A stretch of DNA of 64,000 nt from Balamuthia mandrillaris (GCA_031835245.1 JAVKOQ010000076.1:1-64000), one strand, 5' to 3'; shown: positions 10,054 to 22,640, numbered from the stretch's first letter. The notes: generated by a model from the letters alone, not told the origin. Numbers and translations: made by a program.

Positions 10054-12730
10054 TTGAACAGTGAAGAGCTGAAAAACTGGCTACTGGGCTTGTTTAAAGC
10101 GGAGAGAACCAAAGAGCGCATCGAATCAGCCTTCAAAGAAGAAGGGGAACTGCGCGGTGAGGTCTTTTCAATCCTCTTAAACAAACAAGAGCTCCAGAGA
10201 GGACTAGCAGAGCAATTCACTGCACTCATAGCCAAGACGGTCGTAGACAACATAGACTTTCCCAGTCTCCAACCTCCTCCGAGAGCTTTCGCGCAAAGTG
10301 TTGGCTATGGGGCTTGCCCTGATGAGATCGAGAGATACTTGGGTGAGTTTGCAGAACAGTATCGTCTTGGAACGGTTACCCTTGAAGAACTGCAAGCCAT
10401 TTACGGAACTGTGCTTCGCTACCCCTTTCCCTCCTTACTCAAGGAAAGAGCCATGGATCCAATGTTCCTTCACCCCATCGGAACTGCTGCAGACAAGTTG
10501 CTAGAGCTATTACAAAAACAGTACAAGGAGGAAACTCAGACTCGCAAACTCATTGGCATTGCGGACACTAGTGGTGCTGGAAAGACCAAGGTCTATTTTT
10601 CTCTGGCTCTACTCGACAAGTCTGAGTTCAGTGTTGTCTTCATCCGCCTCTATGATGCAAGTGTATCCACACTTCCCTTCGAGGTACTCGAGCTGCAAAT
10701 CCTGACGGATCAGGCACGTGCTCGTGATGCGAAGACGGAAGAGGAGAAGATAGAATGTGCACGAACTAGTTATGACAAAGTGAAGCTCTACATTGCGTCA
10801 CATGTACGGTGGCTCTTGGGTGTTTCCAATAAGCTAGGATTGAGGAGAGGTCTGGAGCAACGGAAGGCATGGCTCTATGCCCTACGGAATGGACTGGGTA
10901 ATCAGGGTACTGCTGCTATTTTTAACGGCTTAGTTGATAGCTGCAACACATGCGCCGACAAGCATAAGTTCGCTGACAAAAGCCTTTCTGAGATGTTGCA
11001 CAAGGCAGTAGCTGACTTCGGGCCATTGCTTTTTGCCTTTGATTGAGATCGGTCATGCACAGGGAAAGGGAAACGGGCTTTTCTATCACTTTGACGATTA
11101 TGTAAAACGAGCCCCATCGATGCACCAGCGAAAGGACGAAGAGTTCTCCAAGCCAACAGGCTCTTCCAACCAACGTGCCGATCTCTTTTACATGTTTCGT
11201 GTGCAGATGAAAAGATTGCTATCGGACCTTCGAGATATTCTCATCGCTATGTCAGACACTCGGTTCTTCATGCATGATGTAATCGAACACAACAGCAAAT
11301 CTCCTCTCAATGACCTGGTAGTTCCTTGGGCGGAGTTCCACAGCTGCACAGCGGAGGACTTGTACTCATTCTTTGAACGTTACTTTCTGGCTGACTCAAG
11401 ATACAAACCAGAACTCACGACGCAATTGCGCAGGTTCGAAGGACGCCCTCATTTTTTCTTTGTCACTCTCCGAAGCAAGCTTTTCGCTCTCTGCAAGGAA
11501 CGACCCACCGACGAAGCACACCTCTGGGACCTGTTGGAAAAGAGCCAGTTCTTTGACAATTGTTTCAAGGAATGTGTGGGGTTGTTCTGCAAGAACGTCA
11601 TCGAGCCACACTGGAACACCAACTCGAGTTACGATTCTTCCTCTCCCACCACGGTCAGCAATGATATGAAGATGCTACATTTGGCCTTAGTTATGGGAAA
11701 CCGGAAGGTGATCATCAGGAATACAAAGCGGCTGAAGGATCTTATTTCTACTGGTTTGCTCTTCGCACCTGAGCTGAGTACAAAGGCTGTGGCTCATCCA
11801 TTCCAACCTGTGGAACTGGACTTAGAGCGCGAACCTGTGGTTGCTGAAGCTCTTCGTCAATATGGAGCTAGCAAGCTGAAGGACGACTCCGACCATATAT
11901 TGCAATGTTTTTCTCACCTTCTTTCCACTGCTGACCAGCAATCACAGGGCTTAACCACTGCCCTCAAAGGAGATGTAACGGAACTTCTGCTGGCCTGGAT
12001 AGTCATCAAGCAAACGAGCCATTATCGCTGGAAGAATGCTCTTTCCACCGATGGCCCTGTACCGTTGAAGCAAGTACTGCAACCACTCCTGCCTTGCGAT
12101 TTTGTCTGGCCAGAAGCCTTTGACGATACCACAGTGGCAGTCTCCCTTGGCACTCCGCTTGATAAAGGGGATCCTTATGCGCACCTCTTTGAATCAAATG
12201 CAGGCACCGCATCCCAAGAGATACTTTTCGATATTGATAAGCGAGCCCGAGCAGATATTGTTTTCCTTCATGAAACTGCGGGAAGCCCTGGCATCTGCGC
12301 CATCCAGTGCAAAGCAAAGCAGGTTGTGGACTTTCAAGACGCATTGTGGAGTGTTACTCCTGGTTGCCAATATTTCTCGACCAAAAGGGACCAGATATCT
12401 CTGCTCTACGACAACCCAATGGCCGTCGAAGTGAAAAAGTCGAAGCAGAGGCGCAAGTTTGAAGAGTGCATGCGACAAAGGGCCGATGTGCAGAATCGCT
12501 GGTTACGGGGGATCTTCTCTATAAAAAACTGGCACAGAAAAATCATTGAAGCCATCAACAAGGCCAACACAGAGAGGTGCCCAACACAACCCATCATCTT
12601 GTTGCAGGCGAGTGAGGAGCTCTTCCAAGAGGCGTTTGAAATTCTGAGGGAGAGCGTGCGAGGTAAAGTGGATTCTGTTGGGGAAAGGCTATCAAAAACC
12701 TGGTGTTTGGCTCCTCTTAAAGTTGATTAG
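10054..12730 (+). pseudogene. Crinkler-type P-loop NTPase + restriction-nuclease-like gene, probably broken about once
   Basis: The likely start at 10054 gives MNSEELKNWLLGLF, with no signal peptide visible. The N-terminal half holds a P-loop (ADTSGAGKTKVYFS) and further on a hydrophobic strand ending in acidic residues, as in a Walker B. The C-terminal part holds a PD-(D/E)XK-like core, RADIVFLHE followed by CAIQCKAKQ, as in restriction-type nucleases. This NTPase-plus-nuclease order matches Crinkler-related (CR) effectors, known from oomycetes, chytrids, amoebae and other eukaryotes and thought to derive from transposon-linked systems. The region is almost wholly coding without introns. The frame appears interrupted about once, so the copy may be a fossil; a sequencing error is also possible. 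It sits beside the viral-type helicase fossil. Target and host role are unknown. Confidence 0.6.
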
Positions 12731-13258
12731 ATTTAGTAGCGAATAAAGAGTTGTGTGCAACAGCTACACCTCTCTCCCTCGCTCCGAACGTTTGGTGGAG
12801 GGTGGTAACCTCAGCAGACTCAAGGCCTCATCTGAAAATCCATGACCAGGGGCAGCTCCGGTTCTAGGTGCAATGTGACCAGATTCTTTGAGAGTTGAAC
12901 GCACATGGTCAGTACATGGTCTTGAATTGATTTTCAAGGCTGGAGCTGGCCCTGGTTTCTTGTTGTTGATAGTGAGATGGGCCGCCGCCGACACCGGTGT
13001 GAAACGGTTTCACGAATGGTATATCGCCGCAGACATCGGCTTGCTGTTCCAACTTCAACCCTCCAGGAGGGCCTGCCAACATTCTGTGGTGGTGCCACAT
13101 CCGAGGGATTCAACACCACTTGCTGAGGAATCGGGCGTGATTCTGTCGGGTCGACCTTGGGTTAATTTTGGGGCGGCGGAAAAGGAAGAAAGAAAGAAGC
13201 AGCAAGAAACAAAGAAAGAGGAGGGTTACACTCTTTTGCTTTGGGGAGGGGGCCAACC
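12731..13258. other. gap between genes, no supported gene
   Basis: Frames of 60-140 codons exist on both strands, but none carries a domain or splice support. The last 100 bases are purine-rich (gaagaaagaaagaag type) and probably form the 5' leader of the next gene. Confidence 0.4.
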
Positions 13259-14416
13259 ATGGAGACAAATCAACAAATACAGGACAAGTATAACAGGGTG
13301 AGCCACCTCCTCCTCCTCCTTTTTTGTTGTTTTTAGTCTGTGGCCCTTACTTTTTTTTTTGGCGGGGGGGCGGTAATCCTCGACGACGATTAAGATTATC
13401 AACATTATGTTGGAGAAAGTAGGTGAACCTCTGGCTGCCTGTCAGGAAGTTATCCAGCGCATTTGTGCACTGTTGGAAATCGATCCTCCAACAGAGAGAG
13501 TTCAAGACTCGGAAGATGCAAAATCCTCCCTCATTTTCAATACTTTGTCAAAAGTACACCCGCCTCTCTTCCTTCCTCCTTCACTCCATTGTCTCAAATG
13601 TGATGTTCGCACAACGCTCTAGGCCCAAACGGTGGCGGAGGCCTTAGTATACATTGATATGTCCACGTATAAACTGGACGATGCGGCTTTTAAGATGGCA
13701 GCTGTGGAGCTTGGTGAAGGTTCTCTGCTTGGGGCACAACAATTGGAAAGCTTGGTGGATGCAATTGCCGTTCCTGAAGGTTTGTTATTGATCTTACTGG
13801 ACACAAAAGGAAGAAAGGTGGGGAGTAATGGTGGGTCTGATTAGCTAATCGAGTCTCCTCTTGCGCACCGATAGATATGCCCGGGCTGGAGAAACTCTCT
13901 ATTGGAACAAAATATAATCAACACAAAACACGAGGAAGGGACGGCAAGGAGTACACAGGCATCTCTCCCTCTCGTCCAGAACACGAAGAGTACAACAGCA
14001 AAGTATCCTATGATGACTACACCATCGAAAAGCACACCGGAGATTACAATCGAGCCTACAGCCTGGGAGAGAAGAGCACCAAACCTGCTCCTATGTTTAA
14101 TCTCACTCCTCCAATAACCACTGCAACAGCGTCAACGGCAACGGGAGCTTCATCCTCCAGGCCTGCACCAGCCCCATCCTCCACAACCACGCCACCTAAA
14201 ACTGCTGCACCTGTGGCTGCCTCTACGGCTGCTGCCGGTAGCAGCAGCGGTGGACACTATGTCGCAAAGAAGATAGAAATCCCCAAATGGACGAAAGGCC
14301 CACCGTCTACCCCCGAGGAGATTGCTGAATACAAGGCCTTCATGATAGCCAAGTACGAAGCGGAACAGCTGCTCAATGCTGAAATTTTGAAAGAAAGAAG
14401 ATCAAAAGGGCTATAA
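13259..14416 (+). CDS. unrecognised four-exon protein with helical N-terminus
   Basis: I do not recognise this gene. The start at 13259 gives METNQQIQDKYNR, which splices in phase 0 at 13297 to an exon reading IMLEKVGEPLAACQEVIQ. A third exon follows from about 13624 (AQTVAEALVYIDMSTYKLDD), and the last exon begins near 13875. The first 150 residues look helical. The last exon opens with a charged, aromatic-rich block (PGLEKLSIGTKYNQHKT, YNSKVSYDDYTIEKHTGDYN) that looks like a conserved motif. A Pro/Ala/Ser/Thr low-complexity stretch comes next, then a C-terminal helix (TPEEIAEYKAFMIAKYEAEQ). No signal peptide or membrane span is present. It precedes the J-domain gene on the same strand by about 680 bp. 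Confidence 0.6.
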
Positions 14417-15100
14417 ATGTAAACCATGTATTATGCGCACCGTTTTATTGGTTATCCCACCCCACCACCCCACCAGCTAGCCCAGCCTGCCTGCCTGCCT
14501 GCCTGGAGCCTGAGCGAATGGCTAATGCCTATCAACCCAGTGGCCACTGGGAAAAAAAAAAGTGAGCGAGGGGTGGTTTGCTGAACGTGGCGAAATTTCG
14601 GAGGTGGCTTGAGGGGTGCGCCAGGCACCCCCAAATTTTTTGTGTTGGTTTTTTGGTGGTGGCGGCGCTGACCTCAGGGCAGAAGCGCTCTTCATCAGCA
14701 GCGGCGGCGGAAGAAGAAGAAGAGCCCCCACGGTCTGCACACACAACACTTGGCGCAGCCCACTAGCTCCTTTCTTCCCCTATCGAGATTCCTCCTTCAT
14801 TCCACCTCCTACAAACAAACACTGAGGAGAAGCCTCACAACAAAACAACACTCCTGGTCAGCTCCCCTATTTTCTAGAGGTAAGCAGAAATTAGGCAAGG
14901 CTCTTCTTCCTTTGATTGAGCGTAGCCACTGTGGGGAGGGACTAAAACCTCTTCTGTTCTGCCTCTTCCCCTACTCTCCTTCCAAAAGACTTGCAGCCCC
15001 ACAAATTCCCTGCCTAAATCAGACATAGAGGAGGTGGTGTAGCCAACACCAAGGCACATAGGGCTTTTGTTCTTGTTGGTTTTTCTTCTGTGACGGCCGC
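14417..15100. other. intergenic region before the J-domain gene
   Basis: No supported gene is seen. The stretch carries a short cctgcctgcctgcctg repeat near 14486-14503 and a purine run (gaagaagaagaag) near 14710. It presumably holds the terminator of the upstream gene and the promoter and leader of the J-domain gene. Confidence 0.4.
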
Positions 15101-18100
15101 ATGGCGACACCTTCCGCAGCTACGGGTGGTTCGCCACCACCTTTAATCCCCATCAGTTCCCGCCTTAACTACTATGAAGTGCTTGGCTTGGAACCTAATG
15201 CCGATGAAGATGAGATCAAAGCAGCCTATCGAAGGCTTGCAATGAAGTGGCATCCCGACAAGAATCCGAGCCCTGATGCGACAGCTAAATTTCAGGTGTG
15301 TTCTGGTTTCCAATTCTATGGTTTGGTGGTGATAGTTGGCGGTGAAGGCCGGTGTGATTGGCTGATTTTGATTTTTTTCCCCATACTAGGAAATCTCGTA
15401 TGCGTACCGTAAACTTACAACGGATGAAAGTGATTCGGTAAGCAAGTTTCCCAGTCACTCCATCCTATAGCTTGATTTCTAACACTTTGTTGTTGTTGTT
15501 GTTGTTGTTGCAGGACGAAGACATGAGCGATTTTTCGGCTGAAGACATCTTCCTTTCTGTCTTTGGACCGCTCTTTCGATTTGGTAATATTGTCTGCAAC
15601 GTCTATTGCAATTGCCCGCTAACTTAAAGACTTTCTCAGGGAGAAGCAAAAATTCAAAGGTTGTTTTCAACATGTCCGACTTTGTTTGCCCACATCACCG
15701 GGAGTTCGCTTCTCGCTTCTTTGACAGCTCTTCCGACAGCGAATGGGATAGTGATGACTCTTATTACGACTATGAATATGACACGGATGAGGAAGAAGAG
15801 GAAGAGGACAGCGACAGCGACTTTTTCTATTCCTTTCAAACACAACCACCACAAAAACAAACGAAACCCAAAGAGCCAGGTACCCTTGCAGCTTGCCTTT
15901 TGACTGACCCTTTTGTGGCTTGGTTGTGCCCTAATTTTGTACTTTCCGCGTTAGGTCCGCCGGATCGTCCTGCACCACCGAAGCTTTTGGAAAGCACACC
16001 AATTTCTCTGAAAGTCGGCTGGGAAGCCCCTGCCTGCAACGGAGCACCCATACTTTATTACATTCTCGAAATGGACAAAAGCGCAGTGGCTGGTGCTGGC
16101 TTCCAAGAAATTTACAAAGGTACGCTTCCTTCGATTGCTTTGCAGTTTATGTGCACTTTTTTGCGTCCATTTCTGTGGTCCTTATTTTTCACTGCACAGG
16201 GAAAAAGCGAAGCTATGAAGTTAAAAAACTGAAGCCTGGCACCACCTACCATTTTCTTGTCAAAGCAACCAACAGTTTTGGTGCCGGGGGATTCAGTCGC
16301 GTCGCTTCCTTCAATACCCAAGGAGCCCCAGCACGTTACAACGGTACATATCTGTTTTTTTTTTCTTGTCCCGTATCTCCCGGTTGACCTGAAAGTTGCA
16401 GGAAAAGTGGACGATAGTGCCGCAACAAACAAGAACAAAAAAAAGAAACGTAGAAAGAGAAGAAGACATGCACAGCAACAGAATACACTCAAGCAAACGG
16501 GGAAGACTGAGGGGCGGGAAGGAGAAACGACAGAAAAGGAAACTCAAAAATATATTGCCACAACACAGAAGACCACGCTCACAAATGCAAACCGAGCAGG
16601 TATTGTTAAAAACGAAACTAGTGGGGTAGACAAGCAGCCCACGAGAACAGGAGGAGAAAAACATGCCCAAAAACAAAAGCGTAACAATAGAACCGAAGGC
16701 CACGCATCAACGGATGATGGATCAACTACCGAAAAGGCAACAAACTCGACAAGTCAACAAAAAAAACTGAAGAAACAGACTCCTGCAGAAAGAGTAACGT
16801 TGTCTACTTTCTACGATCGATTTGGGAGTTTGGATGGTAACGAATTTAGCAGCGAGGACGTAGATAGTGAGTCCCTGGAGAGGCCAGACGATGAGGAAGA
16901 AACTGAAAGTGGTAGTGGCGGAGAAAACTACGATTCCGAAGATCACCAAGAGGAGAATGGAGATGGAAACGAAGAGATAGACGACGAAAATGACGAGGAG
17001 GATGAAGACGAAGAAGATGATGGGACAGTTGTGAAAGTAAGCGGTTTACCTTGGGAAGCAACTCCCGAAGATATCAAACGGTTCTTCTCTGGATTAGACG
17101 TTGTGGAGGATGAGCTCTCAGTAGCCCTTAATTTTGATGGGAGACCAACAGGGGACGGCTATGTACGTTTCCGTACTCCACAACAGGCCTCTGAAGCTTT
17201 AGCTCGGAGCATGCAGTACATGGGCCGTCGCTATATTTGTGTGGAACCTAGTACAGCTGCTGCATTGCACTCATGCTTGGCATTTGCTCAATCCATTTCG
17301 TCGGCTAACATGACATACCCCAAGAGCGGAAAAGAGGACCGAAGCGACAGAGAATCGACGGACAAAAACAGTGTTGATACTACCTCTCGGAGTAACACTA
17401 CTGCTAGTCAAGACTTTAGCTCGAATGCTGCCAAGTCTATCACCGGTGGAAAAAAGGACCGAACAAAGGGACAGAAGCCCCTGCAAGGAGAAAAGGAAGA
17501 CAAAGATAACGATCCTTCGCGTACTCGAGCAAGTGATCTTTCCGTTTTATTAGCTATGGGATTCGAGGTTTGGTGTTTTCTCTACTTTCTGCCTTCTCTT
17601 GTGTTCGTTGTTTCAAACTGACCACCTTGCCCGTTTGTCTCACCCGCGCTTGGTAACCTTGCAGGACAAAGAGGCACAGGAGGCTTTGCGGAGAAACCAA
17701 AACATGGAACTGACGGTGGAGTGGCTAATCCAACAAAAGGCAAAGAAGGAAGCGGAAGCAGAGCGCCGATCAGAGGAAGCAAAACGGGATGGCTTGCTAC
17801 CGCAACAGACAAGGCCACGCAAAGCTGTCGCTGAAACGGCAGCACCCCCTAAAAGTGCTTCAGCTGCAGCGGGCACATCACCCGGGATTTTCAATGGAGA
17901 ACAACGCAGCGCTACATTCGCTCCGTCCACCACCCCTTATAGATCGTCGGACACTCAAGTGCGAAGAGCAAGTGTTGTCTCTGGAACGGCCAATTTGAAC
18001 GGAGTGGGCTCCTATCCAGGGGGACTAAACCACGCATGGGGGAATGTAGATCCCAGAATTAGGGCTAGGAGTTCTTCTTTGGCATCCTCTTTACATCCCT

Positions 18101-20565
18101 CAATCGCCCCAGCTTCTACCTCCTCTCCAGCAGCAGGCTTACCACTGGGACTTGTTGGTACAGCTACTGCTTACAATAGCACCCTTTCTTCTTCTATCAC
18201 CTCTTCCAGCACCTCCTTCCCAGCCAGCGGACTTTCTGACAGCAGCCTTTTGTCGCTAGACCCAAACAGAGAAAAACAACTATCCTCTTCTTTGTGGATT
18301 GGCAACGTCAGTTCGAAAGTCAGGGAAGAAGAACTGCGTGCCTTATTCGTACCGTTTGGGGAAATAACGAGCCTCAAAATTCTTCGCAGGTCACAATGCG
18401 CCTTTGTGAACTACTCCTCCCCAAGTGCTGCGACTGCTGCCAAGCGTCACATCCAAGGGCACTTACTTAGAGACATGCGGCTGGAAATTAATTTCTCCAA
18501 GCCACCAAAATCTCAGCGCCGTGAGGAACGGCCACCAATCCTCCCCTCTTCAACATCTCTAGCTTCTATTTCACCATCAACATCTTCTGCTTCTTTTTCT
18601 TCATCCTCTGCACCTTTGGGTTCTGGCCGTCCAGTAGCACCCAGCCACATGGGCCTCCCCTATAACACTTCTGTTAAGCGTGCATCTCCAAGTGAAGAGG
18701 CTCTAATACCTCCACAATTCCAACAGCAAACCTACAGCCAAACCGTCCAACAGCAGCAATCCCAAGCTAGCTCTTTAACACCAGAGACCAAGAGTGGTGG
18801 AGCAATGCCTTGGCCTGCTTCTACTCCCACTTCTTTGCGGCAAGCACCGAGAGAACTTGCCACCAGTTCCTCTTCTTCTTCCTCGAATAGCTTAGTTGTT
18901 AGTGCGGATATCTCCTCTCATCACCCACCAAGAACGTTTGCGGAAACTGTGAGCAGCCCCAGGCCGCCAGCTGTTAACGACGAGTCCTCAACTATCTCTA
19001 CTCGGAGTGGTTCTCCGACAATACCTACAGCTTCATCACCATTAGCAATGGTGCAGGATTCTAACAAGTCCCCTCAATTTCCAGAACTTGCGTCTATCCA
19101 TGACAGCGCCACCCCTTCAACTGTTGCCGCCCAAACTAAGCAGATCAATGCCTCTACTCGAAGGACCCCATCTCCCTCTGTTATTGCCCCTCCTTCGGCA
19201 GGAGGTTCAACAGCTGTTGCATCCTCAGCAACAAGCCCGCGCTTAGGGCAACCAGCCAGTGCCCAAGCAGAAGGTGGGGCACCTCGTAGTCCAACCTCTC
19301 CACAGGTTGGTAGCGGTTTGGACAACCGCCCTCCTGCCCCAACGGAAAACATGCTTCCGCTGAGCAAGGCAACTGAAAAGCCTCACCCCACTCCCAGTGG
19401 CGCAGATGCTGCCACCCTCGGCAACAATTCAAATAACAGCGGCAGTACCGCTTTTTCGTGGGGACCACTCACCAATACGCTTCCTTCCGCTGTTTCCCCG
19501 CGGGATGGTGCTACAAGTGAAGGTTCCTCGCTAGCATCAGAAGTGGTCACGCCATTGCTTGCAGCAAATCACGATCCCACGGACCCTTTATATGGCCAAC
19601 CCTCGCTCTCTTCTACTACTGACAGCTCTGCCCCATCACAACCTTTCCAACAGTTACCTTATATGCCTTTCATGGACCCAACAACATTCCAACAGACAAC
19701 CGAAAGCGAGGGTGTGGAGGCTGTTGGCAATGCTCATCATCACCAACATCGCCCACTCGCCGAGCCCATGATGAACGGCTACATCACAAGTTCGGCTGAA
19801 CAACACTTTTTCTCCCCATTTGCGGCGCAACGCCGTTCCTCTGCTAGTGGGATCTATGGGACCAACTCTTTCCTTCCTTCAAACGAGGAGTTATCCCAGC
19901 AAGCCTCCCTCCTGGCAACGGCTACCTCTTCTTCGTCCCCATCAGGACCCGTTACTTCCTCCACCGGAGAATATCACAATACTGCTTCCACCCAATCTCC
20001 TTCTGCCAGACTAAGCATGCTTGATCGTCTCAATGCTGAGGAACATAAGCAACGTCAAGGGGAAGACCTTTCTGCCGCTGCTTTGTCCTCCTCATCCCTA
20101 TCATCTACAATGGCGTCCTCTTCTTCACACACCTCGCCCTCATCCTACGGTTTGTTTGGCTGGCAACCCAAGGGTTTTGGGGGTGACACTTCCTTTTCTG
20201 GTAGCAGCCATCTCTCCATGAACATTTGGGGTGGGTACTTCCCACAACAAGGTCAGTTCTCAACTTCCCCACTCCTCTCCGCTCCATCTCCCTTTGCAAG
20301 TTCCCACGCAGTGGATTCTACAGATTACACAAACCATTTCTACCCACTTCCGCAGCAACACCCCCCTCCCCATCAACACCCTTCCTCTCAACCTCTGTCT
20401 ACACAAACTCCTCCTTATTCCCTCTATTACCCCACCGGAGAAAACAGTTTTGACTATACTTCCTCCTCTTCCCAAATACAACAACTTTCGTCTCCCACTA
20501 ACAACAACGGCCAACAAGGAACCAATGTACATTCCGCTCTTCATCATCCCTTCTATGAATATTAA
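15101..20565 (+). CDS. J domain - fibronectin III - RRM - UBA - RRM multidomain protein, 1642 residues
   Basis: Eight exons can be read: 15101-15295, 15390-15437, 15514-15583, 15640-15879, 15955-16119, 16200-16343, 16402-17567 and 17665-20565. They sum to 4929 nt, an exact multiple of three. The J domain (about residues 23-85) has [20 protein letters not shown] and HPD at 51-53, so it should stimulate Hsp70. An acidic linker follows. Fibronectin III (about 185-287) has [21 protein letters not shown] lysine-rich and acidic spacer precedes RRM1 (about 496-570; [20 protein letters not shown]). The UBA domain (about 665-702) spans the last intron: LLAMGFE joins [23 protein letters not shown]2 (about 883-957) has [20 protein letters not shown] and CAFVNYSS. 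The last 680 residues are Ser/Pro/Gln/Thr-rich and disordered. The mix suggests a chaperone adaptor linking Hsp70, ubiquitin and RNA granules; that role is inference. I know no named family with this order. Confidence 0.85.
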
Positions 20566-20646
20566 ATAAGAGTCCTTATTACCTTATACCCCCCCCCCCC
20601 CCTCTTTCCATTAAGAGGCCCCCTTCCTCTCCTTTCCGAACATTTT

Positions 20647-20682
<36 letters not shown>

Positions 20683-20869
20683 GTTCGTTATAGATCGCGC
20701 ATGCTCAACTTGTGCGTGCATGTATTCATGTCGTCACGAAAAAACACGAACCAATGAAGAACAAGCCTGGTTAAACTTAAATTTCCTATTTTCATCCAGA
20801 ACAAACCGAACAAACAAACTATTTATTTATTTTTTTTTTCGAAGTGTTTTGCACCGCAGTATCAACATA
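20566..20869. repeat. 3' flank with C-run and (TTG)n microsatellite
   Basis: A run of 13 or more C lies near 20588-20602. About 11 TTG units lie at 20648-20681. The stretch separates the J-domain gene from the small secreted-protein gene and probably contains the terminator of the first and promoter of the second. Confidence 0.8.
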
Positions 20870-21357
20870 TGAAGCGCATCTTCGCTGTGTTCGTAGTGGC
20901 CTTGTTCGTAGGGTTGGCGGCGGCCCAGATGCCCACCAGCGCCAAACCCAAGGTAAAACCCTCCCTTTCCCTTACATGAAAGATGGACCGACGACTAAGG
21001 CTGGTGGTCCTTTAGCCTCCCAAAAACTTCCCTACACTGGAACAAGTGAATCACAAGATGGAAGAAAAGATGCAGGAGCTGAAGGAGTCTCTTGCTAACA
21101 AGAAGGGCCTTCGTGAACGTTTCGGCGCCTACAGGGAGACTCTGACTGAGCAACTGCAAAAGATGGGCCTTAACGGCAGAAAAGTGGAGCCCCTTGAAGA
21201 CTCAGAAATAACCCAAGTGTTGCGCCAAAGGGAGGAGGAGTACCTCAACTTCGTTAATGACTTCCGCAGGAAGGCAGAGGAGAATAAGGAACAACGCCAA
21301 AAGGAACAAGCCGAGCTGAGGGCCAGAGCTGAGGAGCTCAGAGCACAGCTTGCTTAA
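20870..21357 (+). CDS. small secreted coiled-coil protein
   Basis: Two exons, 20870-20952 and 21016-21357, join in phase 0 with GT-AG ends. Exon 1 is a clean signal peptide (MKRIFAVFVVALFVGLAAAQ) with likely cleavage after the AAA or AAAQ. The mature part is about 120 residues of charged helix (MEEKMQELKESLANKKGLRE, LRARAEELRAQLA), with no cysteine, and predicted by eye as a coiled coil. It is probably secreted or lumenal. I do not recognise a family. A dimeric extracellular or vesicle-lumen protein is possible. It ends close to the convergent RRM gene. Confidence 0.7.
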
Positions 21358-21577
21358 AAAAAACCCTTCTTTCATTAAATGTTTCGCTTCCCATCCCACT
21401 CCCACTCACTCAGCTGTCCAGAAAATAAGCACCAACCACATCGCACACCACTATCCAAAGGAAATACCAAAAGTAACTACTCTCCGAGCTCTTCTCTTCT
21501 CTTCTTCCTCTCATCTACGCAAAAAGTTCTGATTGATAAGATGGTTTTTTGTTTGGGAACATGCAAGGGAAAAATGC

Positions 21578-22176
21578 TTATTCTTGGCTGGGAGCGTCCA
21601 TTGGGTTGTACCTGGGGCGAGGCTTGGTGTGGGCGAGGCGGACTTGACGACCATCCACTTCCTGTATTTTGGTGCACAGTGTGTGAGTGAAAAAATTGAA
21701 AGGGAGGATTGAGAGCGGAAACAGAAAGTACCATGGAACCCGTCTCAACAGCGCGGGCTGCAGAGTCTTCCTGAACGAATTCAACGAAGCCAAAACCTCG
21801 AGAACGACCGGTCTCCCTGTCCGAGACAACACGAGCTGAAGGGGAGTGTCAAGCTTCACTCTTTTACAAAAGAAACTGCGGGACTTACCAAATTTAACGG
21901 GACCAAAGCTTTCTAAGGCAGCACGAAGGCCGTGGTTATCAGTTTGCCAGTTCAATCCTCCCACGAAAATCCTTGTGGGATCGTTCTCTGGTTGCGTGCA
22001 AAGAAAGCGCTGAGAGCCGAGGCCAGCGGGGGTCTGTGTGAAGGGTCGGTAAGAGAAAATGCATGCCAGTGGGGTGGTAGAGGGTGCAAAATCTCTAAGG
22101 TGCTTACTCTGAGGGCAGGGGAGAAAGCGAGGGGAGTGCGGCGGCCAGCCAAAGACAAAGCGCGGGAGAAGCTCAT
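21578..22176 (-). CDS. single-RRM RNA-binding protein with probable mitochondrial presequence
   Basis: The start at 22176 gives MSFSRALSLAGRRTPLAFSP, an Arg/Ser/Ala-rich leader without acidic residues, typical of mitochondrial targeting. Exon 1 (22108-22176) joins phase 0 to RFLCTQPENDPTRIFVGGLN, with RNP2 RIFVGG. The next exon carries DRETGRSRGFGFVEF (RNP1) and ends near AVETGSM. The last exon reads EVDGRQVRLAHTKPRPRYNP and stops at 21578. The domain resembles the glycine-rich RNA-binding protein RRM of plant organelles and protists but lacks a glycine-rich tail. The likely role is mitochondrial RNA binding; the target is unknown. Confidence 0.8.
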
Positions 22177-22640
22177 TGTTGTTGGAGTTTGGAGTTTTGC
22201 GAAAAAAAGCAAAATAAACGACTTGAAAGAAAAAAGGGGGATAGGTGACAAAAACCAGCGGGCAAAGGAAGGCCAGGCCAGAGGGGAGAAAGAAAACAGA
22301 AACACCTCCACCAACCCTCGATCGCGCCGTTATTCCAGGAATTATTCCGATTACGAAGAAAAAAAAGTGCCACAAAAGTTACGGGGGGCGTAGGAGATTC
22401 GCCCCTGTGCAGAGGTGGTGAAAGAACAACAAGCATTGAACTGCAGGGAGGCATCAACAGCCAAGTTGCTCCCATCATTCGGTTGGACTATTCGCCATGC
22501 GCCATGTTTCTCAACACCAAAGTTTAAATGTTATATTCCACAGAGAGAGAAAACGCACGTTCTTTCTTATTGTCCGGCTCCCGCAAGTCCACCAAATTTT
22601 GTATGGTGAGGGTTAAATTTTCTTGATTTGCGCAATATGA
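22177..22640. other. 5' flank of the RRM gene, no further gene seen
   Basis: This is the last moderately GC-rich sequence before the AT-rich block. It should hold the RRM gene promoter. Short frames on both strands have no support. Confidence 0.4.

Noticed and set aside
12888-13301. 137-codon plus-strand frame before the unknown gene
   Set aside because: It overlaps the first exon of the next gene in another frame and ends in a purine-rich leader; no recognisable motif.
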